Notes under the pieces: model-generated
Seen by the model: the letters and a program-made list of their open reading frames with translations, nothing else
Databases searched by the model: none
Told to the model about the DNA's origin: nothing
Source of the DNA: Collinsella aerofaciens
Lineage (GTDB): Bacteria > Actinomycetota > Coriobacteriia > Coriobacteriales > Coriobacteriaceae
Length of the DNA stretch: 27,038 bases
Assembly: GCF_963360655.1 (NCBI RefSeq)
Contig: NZ_OY725718.1
Span: forward strand, 1 to 27,038
Direction of reading: 5' to 3'
Translations under genes and position numbers: made by a program
In this document: piece after piece, positions 1-7,102 of the stretch
Position numbering within the stretch: the stretch's first letter is position 1
How the letters are laid out: each line of letters begins with the position of its first letter

Positions 1-512
1 GCGCAGATGTCAGTGATAGGCGTCTCGCAGGCGAGGTAGAGCTTCACGGCCGCATCGACCTTGACGTCTGCGACGCGCGGACGACCGCCGACGTTGCCGC
101 CATGACTTCTCTTGATCGCGATTCCCTCAGCTTGACGCTGCCTGATCAGGTCGCGCTCAAGTTCGGCTGTGCAGGCGTGGGTTCCTAAGACGAAACGGCC
201 GAACGCGGTATCCAGATCAACGGGTTGTTTCAAGGAAGTCAGTTTGACCCCGAGGTTTCGGAACATCAGGTCGTAGTTGAGCAGCTGCCTGGTCGATCTG
301 GATAGACGCTCCCAAGACTCGACGACTACTTCATCGCCACGCTTCATTTTTTTGAACAACTTTTTCTGCTGCGTGCGGTCACCATCACGACCGCCAGTTT
401 CTTTGTCCTTATAGATATGGCCATAGGGTACGCCGGCATTGACCAGCGCTTCGATTTGGCGATCTAATTTCTGTTCCTTTGTACTTACGCGTGCGTAGCC
501 GTATCGCGTCAT
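1..512 (-). CDS. Serine recombinase/resolvase, N-terminal 170 codons (continues at 27038)
   Basis: The reading frame starts at ATG 512 and runs leftward off the window start. The N-terminus MTRYGYARVSTKEQKLDRQ carries the nucleophile Ser10 in the YARVST motif, and RLSRSTRQLL matches the arginine-rich catalytic segment of the resolvase/invertase family. The last residues before the window edge are PITDIC plus two bases of an Ala codon. These bases join in frame to the other end of the window (26966-27038), giving a 194-residue protein of normal resolvase size. Small serine resolvases resolve plasmid multimers or cointegrates at a res site, usually beside the gene. Here the upstream stretch 513-855 has no gene and holds a 13-bp direct repeat. 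A DNA invertase role cannot be excluded. Confidence 0.93.
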   Translation of the reverse strand, partial: MTRYGYARVSTKEQKLDRQIEALVNAGVPYGHIYKDKETGGRDGDRTQQKKLFKKMKRGDEVVVESWERLSRSTRQLLNYDLMFRNLGVKLTSLKQPVDLDTAFGRFVLGTHACTAELERDLIRQRQAEGIAIKRSHGGNVGGRPRVADVKVDAAVKLYLACETPITDIC

Positions 513-584
513 TTTTTAGCCTCCTGCCTCGTAGTTTGATTTTCCCATGAGGTTTGACAGGATGGTTTTGGCACTAGGTTTTGA

Positions 585-620
585 CACTCGATTTGCACGG
601 TCTCGACCACTCGATTTGCA
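585..620. repeat. Direct repeat upstream of resolvase (possible res/operator)
   Basis: CACTCGATTTGCA occurs at 585-597 and again at 608-620, 23 bp apart, about 75-110 bp upstream of the resolvase start. Resolvases often bind repeated sites next to their own gene, so this could be part of a res site or an operator. No protein-coding frame is supported from 513 to 855. Confidence 0.4.
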
Positions 621-656
621 AGTGCCGTTCAGCATACCTTTTGAGACGTCGGGGCC

Positions 657-686
657 TTGAATATGAGCAATAAGATGCGTATCAGT
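657..686 (+). repeat. Left copy of a diverged 30-bp direct repeat
   Basis: The 30 bp starting TTGAATATGAGCAATAAGAT match 26 of 30 positions at 2426-2455, which starts TTGAATATGAACAATAAGAT. Both are followed shortly by TTCGATG. The two copies bracket the DUF4143 ATPase cassette in the same orientation. Confidence 0.55.
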
Positions 687-857
687 TCGCAATGGTTCGA
701 TGATGGGACCGGCTATACCGGTTTTTCGATATGGCTATGGCAGTTTTTATATATCGAGTGAGCACGAAGGGCCAGAAACTCGACTCGCGGAGGGGCGGCG
801 GCAACCCGCTGGTGAAGGGAGTTAAGTTGGCGGGTTCGATCTCCCGGTTCAAAAAAT

Positions 858-895
858 ACTCAGTATACTGAGTGATTTTACTCAGTATACTGAGT
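858..895. promoter_or_regulatory. Tandem perfect palindromes upstream of the ATPase gene
   Basis: The 16-bp perfect palindrome ACTCAGTATACTGAGT occurs at 858-873 and 880-895, 22 bp apart (about two helical turns). The whole block is itself an inverted repeat. It ends 27 bp before the ATPase start codon, so it probably covers the promoter or leader and acts as an operator. A near-identical pair lies after the gene at 2137-2174. Confidence 0.7.
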
Positions 896-922
896 ATTTA
901 AGAAACAAGGAGGTAGATTGAC

Positions 923-2116
923 ATGTTTGAGCGCCATCAAGTTGCCGTGATAGCCCAAAGGATGCGGGAAACGAATAATCCGTTGATGCAATTTATAATC
1001 GGGCCCCGCCAAACGGGAAAGTCGACCATGTTCGTGCAGGCGTTGCACCATGTAGACATGCCCTGTCACGTGGTCAATGCGGACGATGTTGTGAATCCCG
1101 ATGCCAGCTGGCTGCAAATCGAGTGGCAACAGGCAAGAAACCTCACGTCTGGAGGTAAGGCCCCGGCCGTTTTCGTTGTTGATGAGATTCAAAAGGTGCA
1201 GAGTTGGTCCACGGTCGTCAAGGGATTGTACGACCGGGATCGCCGGGAGGGGACGCCGCTCAAGGTCATGTTGACCGGATCGTCGTCGCTGCTGCTGCAT
1301 AAGGGCTTGGAAGAATCCCTTATGGGCCGTTACGAGCTCATTCGGTCGCCGCATTGGTCCTATCGCGAGTGCAGCGAGGCCTTTGACTTTTCTTTTGAAG
1401 ACTATCTCTATCACGGCGGATATCCGGGTGCGGCGCCGCTGGTTTCCGATGACGCCCGTTGGCGAAACTATATCCGAGATGCGATCGTCGAGCCGGCGAT
1501 CTCGCGCGATGTTCTCTCGTTGGAGAATATCCGCAAACCGGCGCTGATGCGCGCGCTCTTTTGGCTCGCGGCGAGCTATTCGGGACAGGAGCTTTCGTAT
1601 TCAAAAATGGTAGGCCAGCTGCAGGATGCCGGCAACACGGTCACGGTCGCCGGGTATTTGGACCTGCTGGGCAAGGCCGGTTTGGTTACGGCGATCCCCA
1701 AGTTCAGTGACAAGGAGCTCGCAAAGCGCCGAAGCACCCCGCGGCTCATGGTTTATGACACGGCGTTTATGACGGCGCTCGGCGATAAGGGCCGTGCAGA
1801 ATGGCTGGAGGATTCGGCGCGGCGGGGTCATTTGGTGGAATCGGCAGTGGGTGCACGACTGCTTGCACGCGCGCCGGAAGAGGGTTTTGAGGTTATGTGG
1901 TGGCGTGAAGGCGTCAAAGAGGTCGACTTTGTGCTGCGAAGGGATGATGCACTGAGCGCCATTGAGGTCAAAAGCGGTGGAGAGTCCGGCCAGAGCGGCA
2001 TGTCGACGCTCCTAAAAAAGTATCCGCGAGCCAAGCGGATCGTCGTGGGAGGAGCGGCGGCCGGGGCGTGCACCGTGGAGGATTTTCTGCTCGATAAGGT
2101 ACCGCTGTTTAACTAG
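923..2116 (+). CDS. AAA-family ATPase with C-terminal DUF4143 / PD-(D/E)XK-like domain
   Basis: The protein has 397 residues. Walker A is GPRQTGKST (residues 27-35), Walker B is VFVVDEIQKV (about 83-92), and LTGSS near residue 118 fits sensor 1. The C-terminal part has EVDFVLRRDD followed by AIEVKSG, the layout of the PD-(D/E)XK nuclease-like fold in DUF4143 ATPases. The start ATG at 923 follows AAGGAGGT at 906-913. These ATPases are common in bacteria and archaea, often as mobile orphan genes; their substrate is not established. This copy stands alone between two sets of tandem palindromes and two copies of a diverged 30-bp repeat, which suggests a self-contained cassette. Autoregulation through the palindromes is plausible but unproven. 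Confidence 0.9.
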   Translation: MFERHQVAVIAQRMRETNNPLMQFIIGPRQTGKSTMFVQALHHVDMPCHVVNADDVVNPDASWLQIEWQQARNLTSGGKAPAVFVVDEIQKVQSWSTVVKGLYDRDRREGTPLKVMLTGSSSLLLHKGLEESLMGRYELIRSPHWSYRECSEAFDFSFEDYLYHGGYPGAAPLVSDDARWRNYIRDAIVEPAISRDVLSLENIRKPALMRALFWLAASYSGQELSYSKMVGQLQDAGNTVTVAGYLDLLGKAGLVTAIPKFSDKELAKRRSTPRLMVYDTAFMTALGDKGRAEWLEDSARRGHLVESAVGARLLARAPEEGFEVMWWREGVKEVDFVLRRDDALSAIEVKSGGESGQSGMSTLLKKYPRAKRIVVGGAAAGACTVEDFLLDKVPLFN

Positions 2117-2136
2117 CCTGAGCAAATTGAGAAAAT

Positions 2137-2174
2137 ACTCAGTATAGTGAGTGAAATCACTCAGTGTACTGAGT
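2137..2174. promoter_or_regulatory. Tandem palindromes downstream of the ATPase gene
   Basis: ACTCAGTATAGTGAGT (2137-2152, one mismatch from a perfect dyad) and ACTCAGTGTACTGAGT (2159-2174) repeat the upstream motif with the same 22-bp spacing, 21 bp after the stop codon. There is no clear T-run, so this is not a standard terminator. It could be a second operator, a cassette boundary or a looping partner of the 858-895 site. Confidence 0.65.
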
Positions 2175-2488
2175 ATTTTGACTTGGGCGTTGGATGGGTG
2201 CTCGGTCACCGCGTGCGATGGTGAAAACCGGGCCAGGCCTTACCAGCGGATATGCATACAGGAGGGGCTTCCATTTTCCATGTCCCGCTCATATCGTCTG
2301 CCAGAAACCTGACGAATGACCTGTCCCCCTGTCATGCCCTTGTCACAAAATCTATTAACGGGACCGTCAAATTTCCTCCTGCATTTTCTGACGGTACCGC
2401 GGTTCCCGCATACGTTTTGGGACTGTTGAATATGAACAATAAGATATGTACCAGTAAAGTTCGATGCCAGCATTGATTGGAGCGCTCA
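2175..2488. other. Gene-free interval before the antitoxin gene
   Basis: No convincing gene is seen here. The interval holds the right copy of the diverged 30-bp repeat (2426-2455) and, at its end, the ribosome binding site of the next gene. Short open frames on both strands lack ribosome binding sites and recognizable motifs. Confidence 0.5.
2426..2455 (+). repeat. Right copy of the diverged 30-bp direct repeat
   Basis: It matches 657-686 at 26 of 30 positions. It lies just upstream of the antitoxin-like gene, while the left copy lies upstream of the ATPase cassette. Confidence 0.55.
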
Positions 2489-2710
2489 ATGTGCGAAATT
2501 GCGGTCATGTTTGATGAGGGTGAAATGGCTTTGATTCAGGTTCATGCGGACGCCGCAGGCGTGCCCTTTTCCGAGTTCGTGAGAAGGGCGGCACTCGAAA
2601 AAGTCGAGGACATGGCGGACATCGAGGCTTATGGCAAAGCCTTGGATGAGGATGACGACGCCCGCTACTCAATGGATGACGTCATGCGTATGGCTATGTG
2701 GAACAATTAG
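2489..2710 (+). CDS. RelB / DUF6290-type ribbon-helix-helix antitoxin, orphan
   Basis: The protein has 73 residues and starts MCEIAVMFDEGEMALIQVHA. The ATG at 2489 is preferred over an in-frame TTG at 2477, because GGAG at 2479-2482 sits 6 nt before it. The N-terminal half has the ribbon-helix-helix pattern, with a short strand, an acidic DEGEMALI helix and VPFSEFVRRAALEKVED. The C-terminal half is an acidic tail ending YSMDDVMRMAMWNN, which in this family wraps the RelE/ParE toxin. The downstream 250 bp contain no toxin-like frame, so this copy is orphaned: a remnant of a toxin-antitoxin locus, a free antitoxin against a host toxin, or a repressor. Confidence 0.75.
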   Translation: MCEIAVMFDEGEMALIQVHADAAGVPFSEFVRRAALEKVEDMADIEAYGKALDEDDDARYSMDDVMRMAMWNN

Positions 2711-2780
2711 CCGTTCACGGTGCCAAACAGGCCGCACGCGGTGGGCGGCGGCATTGCCGAAAAATCGACCTCACCAGATG

Positions 2781-2850
2781 CGATTTACGGCCCGAAAAAG
2801 GGGTGCTGCTGGCATCCACACCAACCTTTGGCTAAACGTCCCGTAAATCG
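2781..2850. repeat. 10-bp perfect inverted repeat enclosing 50 bp
   Basis: CGATTTACGG (2781-2790) is answered by CCGTAAATCG (2841-2850). The arms enclose a 50-bp interior between the antitoxin and the next gene. The element could be a folded small RNA, a recombination site or a degenerate mobile fragment. No T-run follows. Confidence 0.4.
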
Positions 2851-2963
2851 AATCCTGTTAAGCCGCCTACCTGCAGTTTTGTGAAATTTGATACCACCGG
2901 GTGAGAATCATGTCCGCGCGGGGCGATATATTAGGTAAAACACCCGCGAGGAAAGGAATAGCC

Positions 2964-3242
2964 ATGAGCGACGCACAGGAAATCGTTCAACGACTCGAAC
3001 GCGAGATGGCAGACCGAGCTGCCGCCGTTGAGAAGGTTGATGCTTTCAAGGCTCAGTTCAACCAAACCATCAAGGCCTTCATGGTCGCAGACAGTGCGGT
3101 CCGCACCCTTGACGACCATGACAGCGAGATCGACGCCCAGATTGCAACTGCCATCGACGAGCATCTTCGCGCCATCGACATGCTCTGCCACTTCGGCATC
3201 GACGGTGGTTTCGGTAAGAAGCATCCGATCAAGGAGTACTAG
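2964..3242 (+). CDS. Small helical protein of unknown function
   Basis: The protein has 92 residues, beginning MSDAQEIVQRLEREMADRAA. ATG 2964 is chosen because AGGAAAGGA lies just before it; an upstream in-frame ATG at 2901 has no comparable site. It is charged and predicted mostly helical, with no signal peptide, membrane segment or cysteine cluster. I do not recognise the family. It stands alone, with a weak hairpin (CCGGAC 3296-3301 with GTCCGG 3309-3314) about 55 bp after the stop. Overall composition is that of a real gene, and antisense frames across it lack ribosome binding sites. Confidence 0.7.
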   Translation: MSDAQEIVQRLEREMADRAAAVEKVDAFKAQFNQTIKAFMVADSAVRTLDDHDSEIDAQIATAIDEHLRAIDMLCHFGIDGGFGKKHPIKEY

Positions 3243-3361
3243 ACCGCTGCATGGCCATGGAAGTAAAGTAGAAGAGGGTCGAAACGAAGCAGTTCCCGGA
3301 CAATTGGCGTCCGGCCAGACACTTCGGCTCGGCCCTTTCTCGTGCGTTTTTCCAGAAAAGC

Positions 3362-3378
3362 TCTAGAACATTTCTAGA
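3362..3378. repeat. TCTAGA dyad, first of three on the plasmid
   Basis: TCTAGAA (3362-3368) and TTCTAGA (3372-3378) form a perfect 7-bp inverted repeat with a 3-nt loop, preceded by TTTCCAGAAA-like sequence. Two longer dyads built from the same words lie at 10440-10486 and 25324-25363, both next to gene ends. Confidence 0.45.
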
Positions 3379-3406
3379 TGCATTCCGAAATGATTGCGAA
3401 TCGCTT

Positions 3407-3435
3407 TTGATGCGGTGCCTAACGGCACCTATGAT
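3407..3435 (+). promoter_or_regulatory. Sigma-70-type promoter with a palindromic spacer
   Basis: A -35 box TTGATG (3407-3412) and a -10 box TATGAT (3430-3435) are separated by exactly 17 bp. The spacer contains GGTGCC-taac-GGCACC, a hairpin/operator-like dyad. No protein gene follows in the next 800 bp on this strand, so the promoter is best explained by the structured RNA candidate. Confidence 0.5.
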
Positions 3436-3441
3436 CCGCTC

Positions 3442-4283
3442 GCGAAGCTCGCTGATTTATATATCTCTTTGTACATTTTCGACTACAACCAAAAACGGAT
3501 TCGGCGTCCTTGCCGAATTGTAGGTGTTACAGCCAGATGTTCTTGTCCGCCCGGGGAGCGAAGCGACGCCGGCGCTGAGGGCTGACAGCTGGTACGCCTC
3601 GCGCTAAGGGCTTGCTTGTTTATAAGACTGCCCGCGAGGTCTGATTGGCTTGCGGGTTGAATTGTTAGGTGGTGGAGTATCCACAGATTTGGGCACAGTC
3701 GTGGACCCTCCCTAAATCTTCGAAACCAGCATGTAGCTGGGAAGACCTCACCCGCCCCTTGGCCTTTTGCTCGACGATCTCGCGGGTCTCCACATGGCTC
3801 CGCCATGTATCCGGACCATTCGTTTAACGCATCGGCCGTCCTCACCGATGCCCCTCTACATGACAGGGCCCAGGGTGGGGCACAAAGTCCGTCACGGCTG
3901 CACGCCTACCGCAGTCCTCCTTGCTTGACGTTGCGGCTACTCACCGCCAAACACACGCGTCGCCGCGTGGATATCCCACCGACTCCTGCTCTTCAGCTTT
4001 TAACCTACTTTCCTGCAGTATTGCAGCAGGACGAGCGCTCGGATCCTGGCACGCCGTCCCCGCCCTTATGGGCCGAGGCAGCGCAGGGGTCACAGGGAAG
4101 GCACTACCCTCGTCGAAGTCTCCTCGTGGAGACGGGACGGCAGACCTGTACAGCTCAGTCACCGATTATTCGAGCAAAACGCTACCTTTTTCGCAGGCCC
4201 TGGGGCCTGGCCGACCGGGAACGGCATATGTCACACGCCCGGTCGATATGAAAAAACCTCCCGGTGAGGAGGTTCCGTTTTTT
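3442..4283 (+). ncRNA. Candidate large structured noncoding RNA (about 0.85 kb)
   Basis: The segment has no credible protein gene on either strand but is packed with short perfect stems: ATTCGGC/GCCGAAT (about 3497-3516), CCAGC-atgta-GCTGG (about 3726-3740), ACATGGC-tcc-GCCATGT (about 3791-3807), GCATCGG/CCGATGC (about 3830-3852), CCTGC/GCAGG (about 4011-4030), GCCC-ttat-GGGC (about 4064-4075) and GTCTCC-tcgt-GGAGAC (about 4120-4135). A promoter at 3407-3435 and a rho-independent terminator at 4251-4283 define a plus-strand transcript. Its size suits the giant ornate RNAs (OLE, GOLLD, ROOL classes) known from bacteria and mobile elements, but I cannot assign it to any class. RNase P, tmRNA and 6S signatures were looked for and not seen. 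The start, strand and unity of the transcript are inferred. Confidence 0.45.
4251..4283 (+). terminator. Rho-independent terminator (A-run on the 5' side)
   Basis: AACCTCC (4255-4261), loop CGGTGA and GGAGGTT (4268-4274) are followed after CCG by six T (4278-4283). An A-run precedes the stem, so it may act in both directions. Confidence 0.8.
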
Positions 4284-4451
4284 CTCTTATCTACTTCTCC
4301 GTGTTGTCCTGACCTGCGGGTCTGGATAAAATGGAGTTGTCAGATGGCTTGTGGTTTAAGCGTCTGACGGTGTAGATGTTGAGTTGGTACCTCACTCTAC
4401 GCGGTTCCACGGTGTTGGTACCACCGCTGGAACAACCTCGATGATAGCACG

Positions 4452-4490
4452 CCCGCCCGTCTTAACGGCGGGCGGGTTATCAAATTTTTA
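4452..4490 (+). terminator. GC-rich terminator-like hairpin
   Basis: CCCGCCCG (4452-4459) and CGGGCGGG (4469-4476) form a perfect 8-bp stem, with T-rich sequence ending in five T at 4485-4489. It could stop transcripts that read through the terminator at 4251-4283. Confidence 0.5.
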
Positions 4491-4628
4491 GCTATCTACC
4501 TGCGAAAACTTAATACATTGGTACTACGGTATGGCTCTTTGCGGTGCCGCCAATAGCTGACTATTAGTGAATCTGTAACTAATAACTCTTAATAGTTTGT
4601 AATTAGAGGAAATTCCGAACTATTAGCG

Positions 4629-4663
4629 CCAATAGTTCCACCGCTCTTCGCTGGAACTATTGG
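4629..4663. repeat. 12-bp perfect inverted repeat just after mobA
   Basis: CCAATAGTTCCA (4629-4640) and TGGAACTATTGG (4652-4663) surround an 11-nt loop, ending 10 bp beyond the mobA stop codon. In the mobA direction no T-run follows, so it is an atypical terminator or an RNA-stabilizing 3' hairpin. The half-motif AACTATT/AATAGTT recurs several times just to the left. Confidence 0.55.
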
Positions 4664-4672
4664 CAAAAAAGG

Positions 4673-5872
4673 CTAGCGGGCCGAGTCGCCGCGCGTGTAA
4701 TCGCCACGATCGACAGTGCGATCGGACCGATAGTGAGGCGCGTCGCTACCGCCGTGCGCCTGGCCGGCAGCACGAACGCGGTCATCGTCGGCATCGGGAA
4801 CGGCGCCGGCATAGCGGTTGCGAATCTCCCTTGCGTAACCGCGACGCGCAAGAAGCTCATCGCGAACCGCCGGATCTTCGAGCAGGTCCTCATCGCACTT
4901 CGGTGCGATGAATTTGGGGAATGAATTGTAGGCGACGCCCTTGCTCGCTTTCGCTTGTTCGACCCACGCCGAGTACGCCTTCTTAAGACGTTGAATGTAA
5001 ATCTCACAGCGCTTCTCGTACGGCAATGCTCGCTCGGCTTCCAGCACGTTCTTTTCGAACGCCGCTTCAAGTTGTTTGACCGCGAAACGTCCGTCGAGTC
5101 GAGTCAGATTGAAAGTGCACTTCGGATTGCCGGCTTCTTTGATATCTAGATCTGTCGCATAGACTCGATTGTTCTTGATGAAAATGTCTACGCCCCACGA
5201 TGCAAGTAGTTTTTTGAACTGCTCCATGTTCTTTACGCGACCTTCGTCAATTGCGATATGGATCAGCTCGCGCAGATTGTTTTTGTAACTGTATTCGTCG
5301 CGGTCGATGATTTCCTTTTCGATCTCGCGAGGTTGGCGCTCACGAATCTTCGAATTCTTCTTTCCCTTCTCAAGTTGGACGAGGTTCCATTTGTCATCAA
5401 GTTCACGAACCCATGAAGCGCGCTTGTATTTGCCTCGACGGCCACCGGTGTCGCAGCGTTTACCCGTCAGCAAATCGGTTCGATTTATCGCCATGTGGAC
5501 GGCATAACGTTTGCCAGCTTTATCGCTTTCTTCATGCAACGCAAAGATAACTTGCTGATTTTGATAATGCTGGGCGACCCATTCTTTCGCGTACGACATG
5601 CATTTTTCCGGAGTCATCTTACCGCCGTTGCACGAACATTCTTCGGGCAGGAACGCGAGAATCTGGTGAAGGATAGTCACGTTCTTGGCACCGGCTCTCG
5701 AAGGTTTGTCGTGATGAAAAACCTTTCTGGTCATCGCCATTTTAGAAAACCAATACTTGTCGCATTCGATGTTCCAACCGTCACGGGCCAAGGCATGTTT
5801 TCCGTTGATGTACTTACGGACATTCTTTGCGTACCGATCGCTCGAAACGCTCTTCTGCTTGATAACCGTCAT
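4673..5872 (-). CDS. mobA: MobA-type relaxase (plasmid mobilization)
   Basis: The protein has 399 residues. Relaxases nick one strand at oriT and lead it into the recipient. Family features visible are an N-terminal Tyr21 in RKYINGKHALARD (candidate nucleophile), HQILAFLPEE near residues 69-78, and the metal-binding segment ALHEESDKAGKRYAVHMAIN with His113 and His126. Parallel relaxases often keep a third His where this protein has Asn130. The C-terminus is basic and arginine-rich, without a recognizable primase or helicase. The start overlaps the mobC stop by 4 bp (ATGA), so the two are translationally coupled. No type IV secretion genes are present, so transfer would need a helper element. 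The exact MOB class (MOBP-like is my best guess) is uncertain. Confidence 0.88.
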   Translation of the reverse strand: MTVIKQKSVSSDRYAKNVRKYINGKHALARDGWNIECDKYWFSKMAMTRKVFHHDKPSRAGAKNVTILHQILAFLPEECSCNGGKMTPEKCMSYAKEWVAQHYQNQQVIFALHEESDKAGKRYAVHMAINRTDLLTGKRCDTGGRRGKYKRASWVRELDDKWNLVQLEKGKKNSKIRERQPREIEKEIIDRDEYSYKNNLRELIHIAIDEGRVKNMEQFKKLLASWGVDIFIKNNRVYATDLDIKEAGNPKCTFNLTRLDGRFAVKQLEAAFEKNVLEAERALPYEKRCEIYIQRLKKAYSAWVEQAKASKGVAYNSFPKFIAPKCDEDLLEDPAVRDELLARRGYAREIRNRYAGAVPDADDDRVRAAGQAHGGSDAPHYRSDRTVDRGDYTRGDSAR

Positions 5873-6405
5873 TTCGTTTCGCCACCTTCGATGAAATAAC
5901 GACGCTCAAGAGTTTTCAGGAATCGAAAAGCGAGATCCGCGCTTTTCGTAACGTGGTCAACGGTTCTGAAAACCGCTATCTCGTTATAAGAGGGAAGTCC
6001 GTTAGCATTTATGAAATGCATGAGCTGATTGAGGTTTGTGCCCTGCTTCAAAAGTTCGTGATAAATTTTCTCGGCACCTCCGCGATCGAAATCTATCTTT
6101 TCGACTTTCCCACTGATAAGAACGCGGCGGGCGTATGAACTGACGGTTACACCGAGCGAGTTCGCGTTGCTTTCGATTTTCTTTTTCTCTGCTGGAGAAA
6201 CCTTGATGTGAATCTCTTCAGATCGAGATTTCTGGTCGACGTTTTCTGCAGAACCGAAATCAATATCAAACTCGTTGATGTTGCATAAAACAAACCGTAT
6301 AAGTTCGGCTTCGCTTAACTTATGGCGTTTTGCAATTGAAGCGATGGCTTTCTTCTCTTCATCGGAAAGAGATGCTTTGACGGTGTGCGGGCGAAGCCTG
6401 CTCAT
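5869..6405 (-). CDS. mobC: MobC-like relaxosome accessory protein
   Basis: The protein has 178 residues. The N-terminal part (SRLRPHTVKASLSDEEKKAI) and the middle part (EEIHIKVSPAEKKKIESNAN) each resemble ribbon-helix-helix DNA-binding segments. GTNLNQLMHFINANGLPS near the C-terminus is the hallmark of the MobC family. MobC proteins bind oriT, help melt the nick site and often repress their own operon. A perfect 8-bp dyad at 6429-6448, 24 bp upstream of the start, is a fitting operator. The gene overlaps mobA by 4 bp. The two-fold RHH-like pattern is somewhat longer than in minimal MobC proteins. Confidence 0.85.
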   Translation of the reverse strand: MSRLRPHTVKASLSDEEKKAIASIAKRHKLSEAELIRFVLCNINEFDIDFGSAENVDQKSRSEEIHIKVSPAEKKKIESNANSLGVTVSSYARRVLISGKVEKIDFDRGGAEKIYHELLKQGTNLNQLMHFINANGLPSYNEIAVFRTVDHVTKSADLAFRFLKTLERRYFIEGGETK

Positions 6406-6428
6406 GATTCCTCCGGAAACGAATCAGC

Positions 6429-6448
6429 GATCGGAGAGGCCTCCGATC
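6429..6448. promoter_or_regulatory. Dyad upstream of mobC (operator/oriT-proximal)
   Basis: GATCGGAG-AGGC-CTCCGATC is a perfect 8-bp inverted repeat with an AGGC loop. The same core GAGAGGCCTC recurs in hairpins at 6688-6707 and 6710-6723, which points to a shared binding protein such as MobC. Confidence 0.55.
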
Positions 6449-6893
6449 AAAACCTGCTATGCGATTCGCTTTCCTTGAGGAACGGCTGGCGTCGTTCCAA
6501 AAATGAAGAATCGACTCCACGATTCTTTCGCGCGAAGTTTCAACTTCGAATAAACCTTATCGCCGTGAGAGGCGATAAGCAAGATTTGTGGTGTGGTGTT
6601 TTTGGGACGAATAGGCCCACAAAAGTGCCACCCACAGTCATCTTGCAATCTCCGGAACGGGGATTGGGCGAAACGCAGTGTAGACGTGGAATGAGAGGCC
6701 TCATTCCAAGCGAGAGGCCTCGCGGCGTTGTAACTGCGTGAAGACCGTGAGCGAAAGTGAATTTTTAACGCGAAGGATGCTGAGTGTTAGAGATTCGCTG
6801 TAGCGAGAGCGGAGCGGGTTTGCGGCGCCCGCGACGCAAACATTCGACTTTATCGAATCGTTTTTCGATACGCTTGCGAAAAAGTTGAGGCAG

Positions 6894-6959
6894 CTTTCGA
6901 CATTTCAATGACGCGGAGAGTCTTTAGTGAGACTCGTAGCGTTGTTGGATTGTCGAAAG
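6894..6959. repeat. Three-tier 66-nt stem-loop
   Basis: Nested arms are CTTTCGACA (6894-6902) with TGTCGAAAG (6951-6959), ACGC (6911-6914) with GCGT (6939-6942), and GAGTCT (6918-6923) with AGACTC (6930-6935). Nested pairing over 66 nt is unlikely by chance and resembles single-strand origins or a folded RNA. Confidence 0.6.
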
Positions 6960-7102
6960 GTACCGCGAATCGCATTACGGTTCGAATGGCGATTCGATTT
7001 TCATGCGGCGGTCAAGCCGCCTATGATCGCGACCTTCGGTCGCTATCGATTTTCAAAGCTCGCGTTTTGTTTTGACGCGAGTTGAGATGCGAAACGAAAA
7101 AC

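Larger units (their letters stand above)
4284..4672. other. Gene-free interval with hairpins, downstream of mobA
   Basis: No gene is seen. A hairpin with GTTCC/GGAAC ends and a GGTG/CACC core lies at about 4401-4432. A strong GC stem lies at 4452-4476. The AT-rich part from 4540 to 4625 repeats words such as CTATTAG, ACTAATA and AATAGT. The interval ends with the perfect dyad at 4629-4663. Confidence 0.5.

Noticed and set aside
878-1414. 178-residue minus-strand frame
   Set aside because: Antisense to the DUF4143 ATPase, starting and ending without supporting signals.
2252-2476. 74-residue plus-strand frame before the antitoxin gene
   Set aside because: No usable ribosome binding site spacing and no recognisable protein pattern; it runs through the 30-bp repeat.
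3442-4283. RNase P RNA, tmRNA or group II intron as identity of the structured segment
   Set aside because: The conserved RNase P core words, the tmRNA tag and tRNA-like ends, and a domain V-like hairpin with a GTGYG start were not found on either strand by eye.
3805-4367. Two overlapping 148-residue frames within the structured region
   Set aside because: They overlap in different frames without ribosome binding sites, and the DNA is explained better by paired RNA stems.
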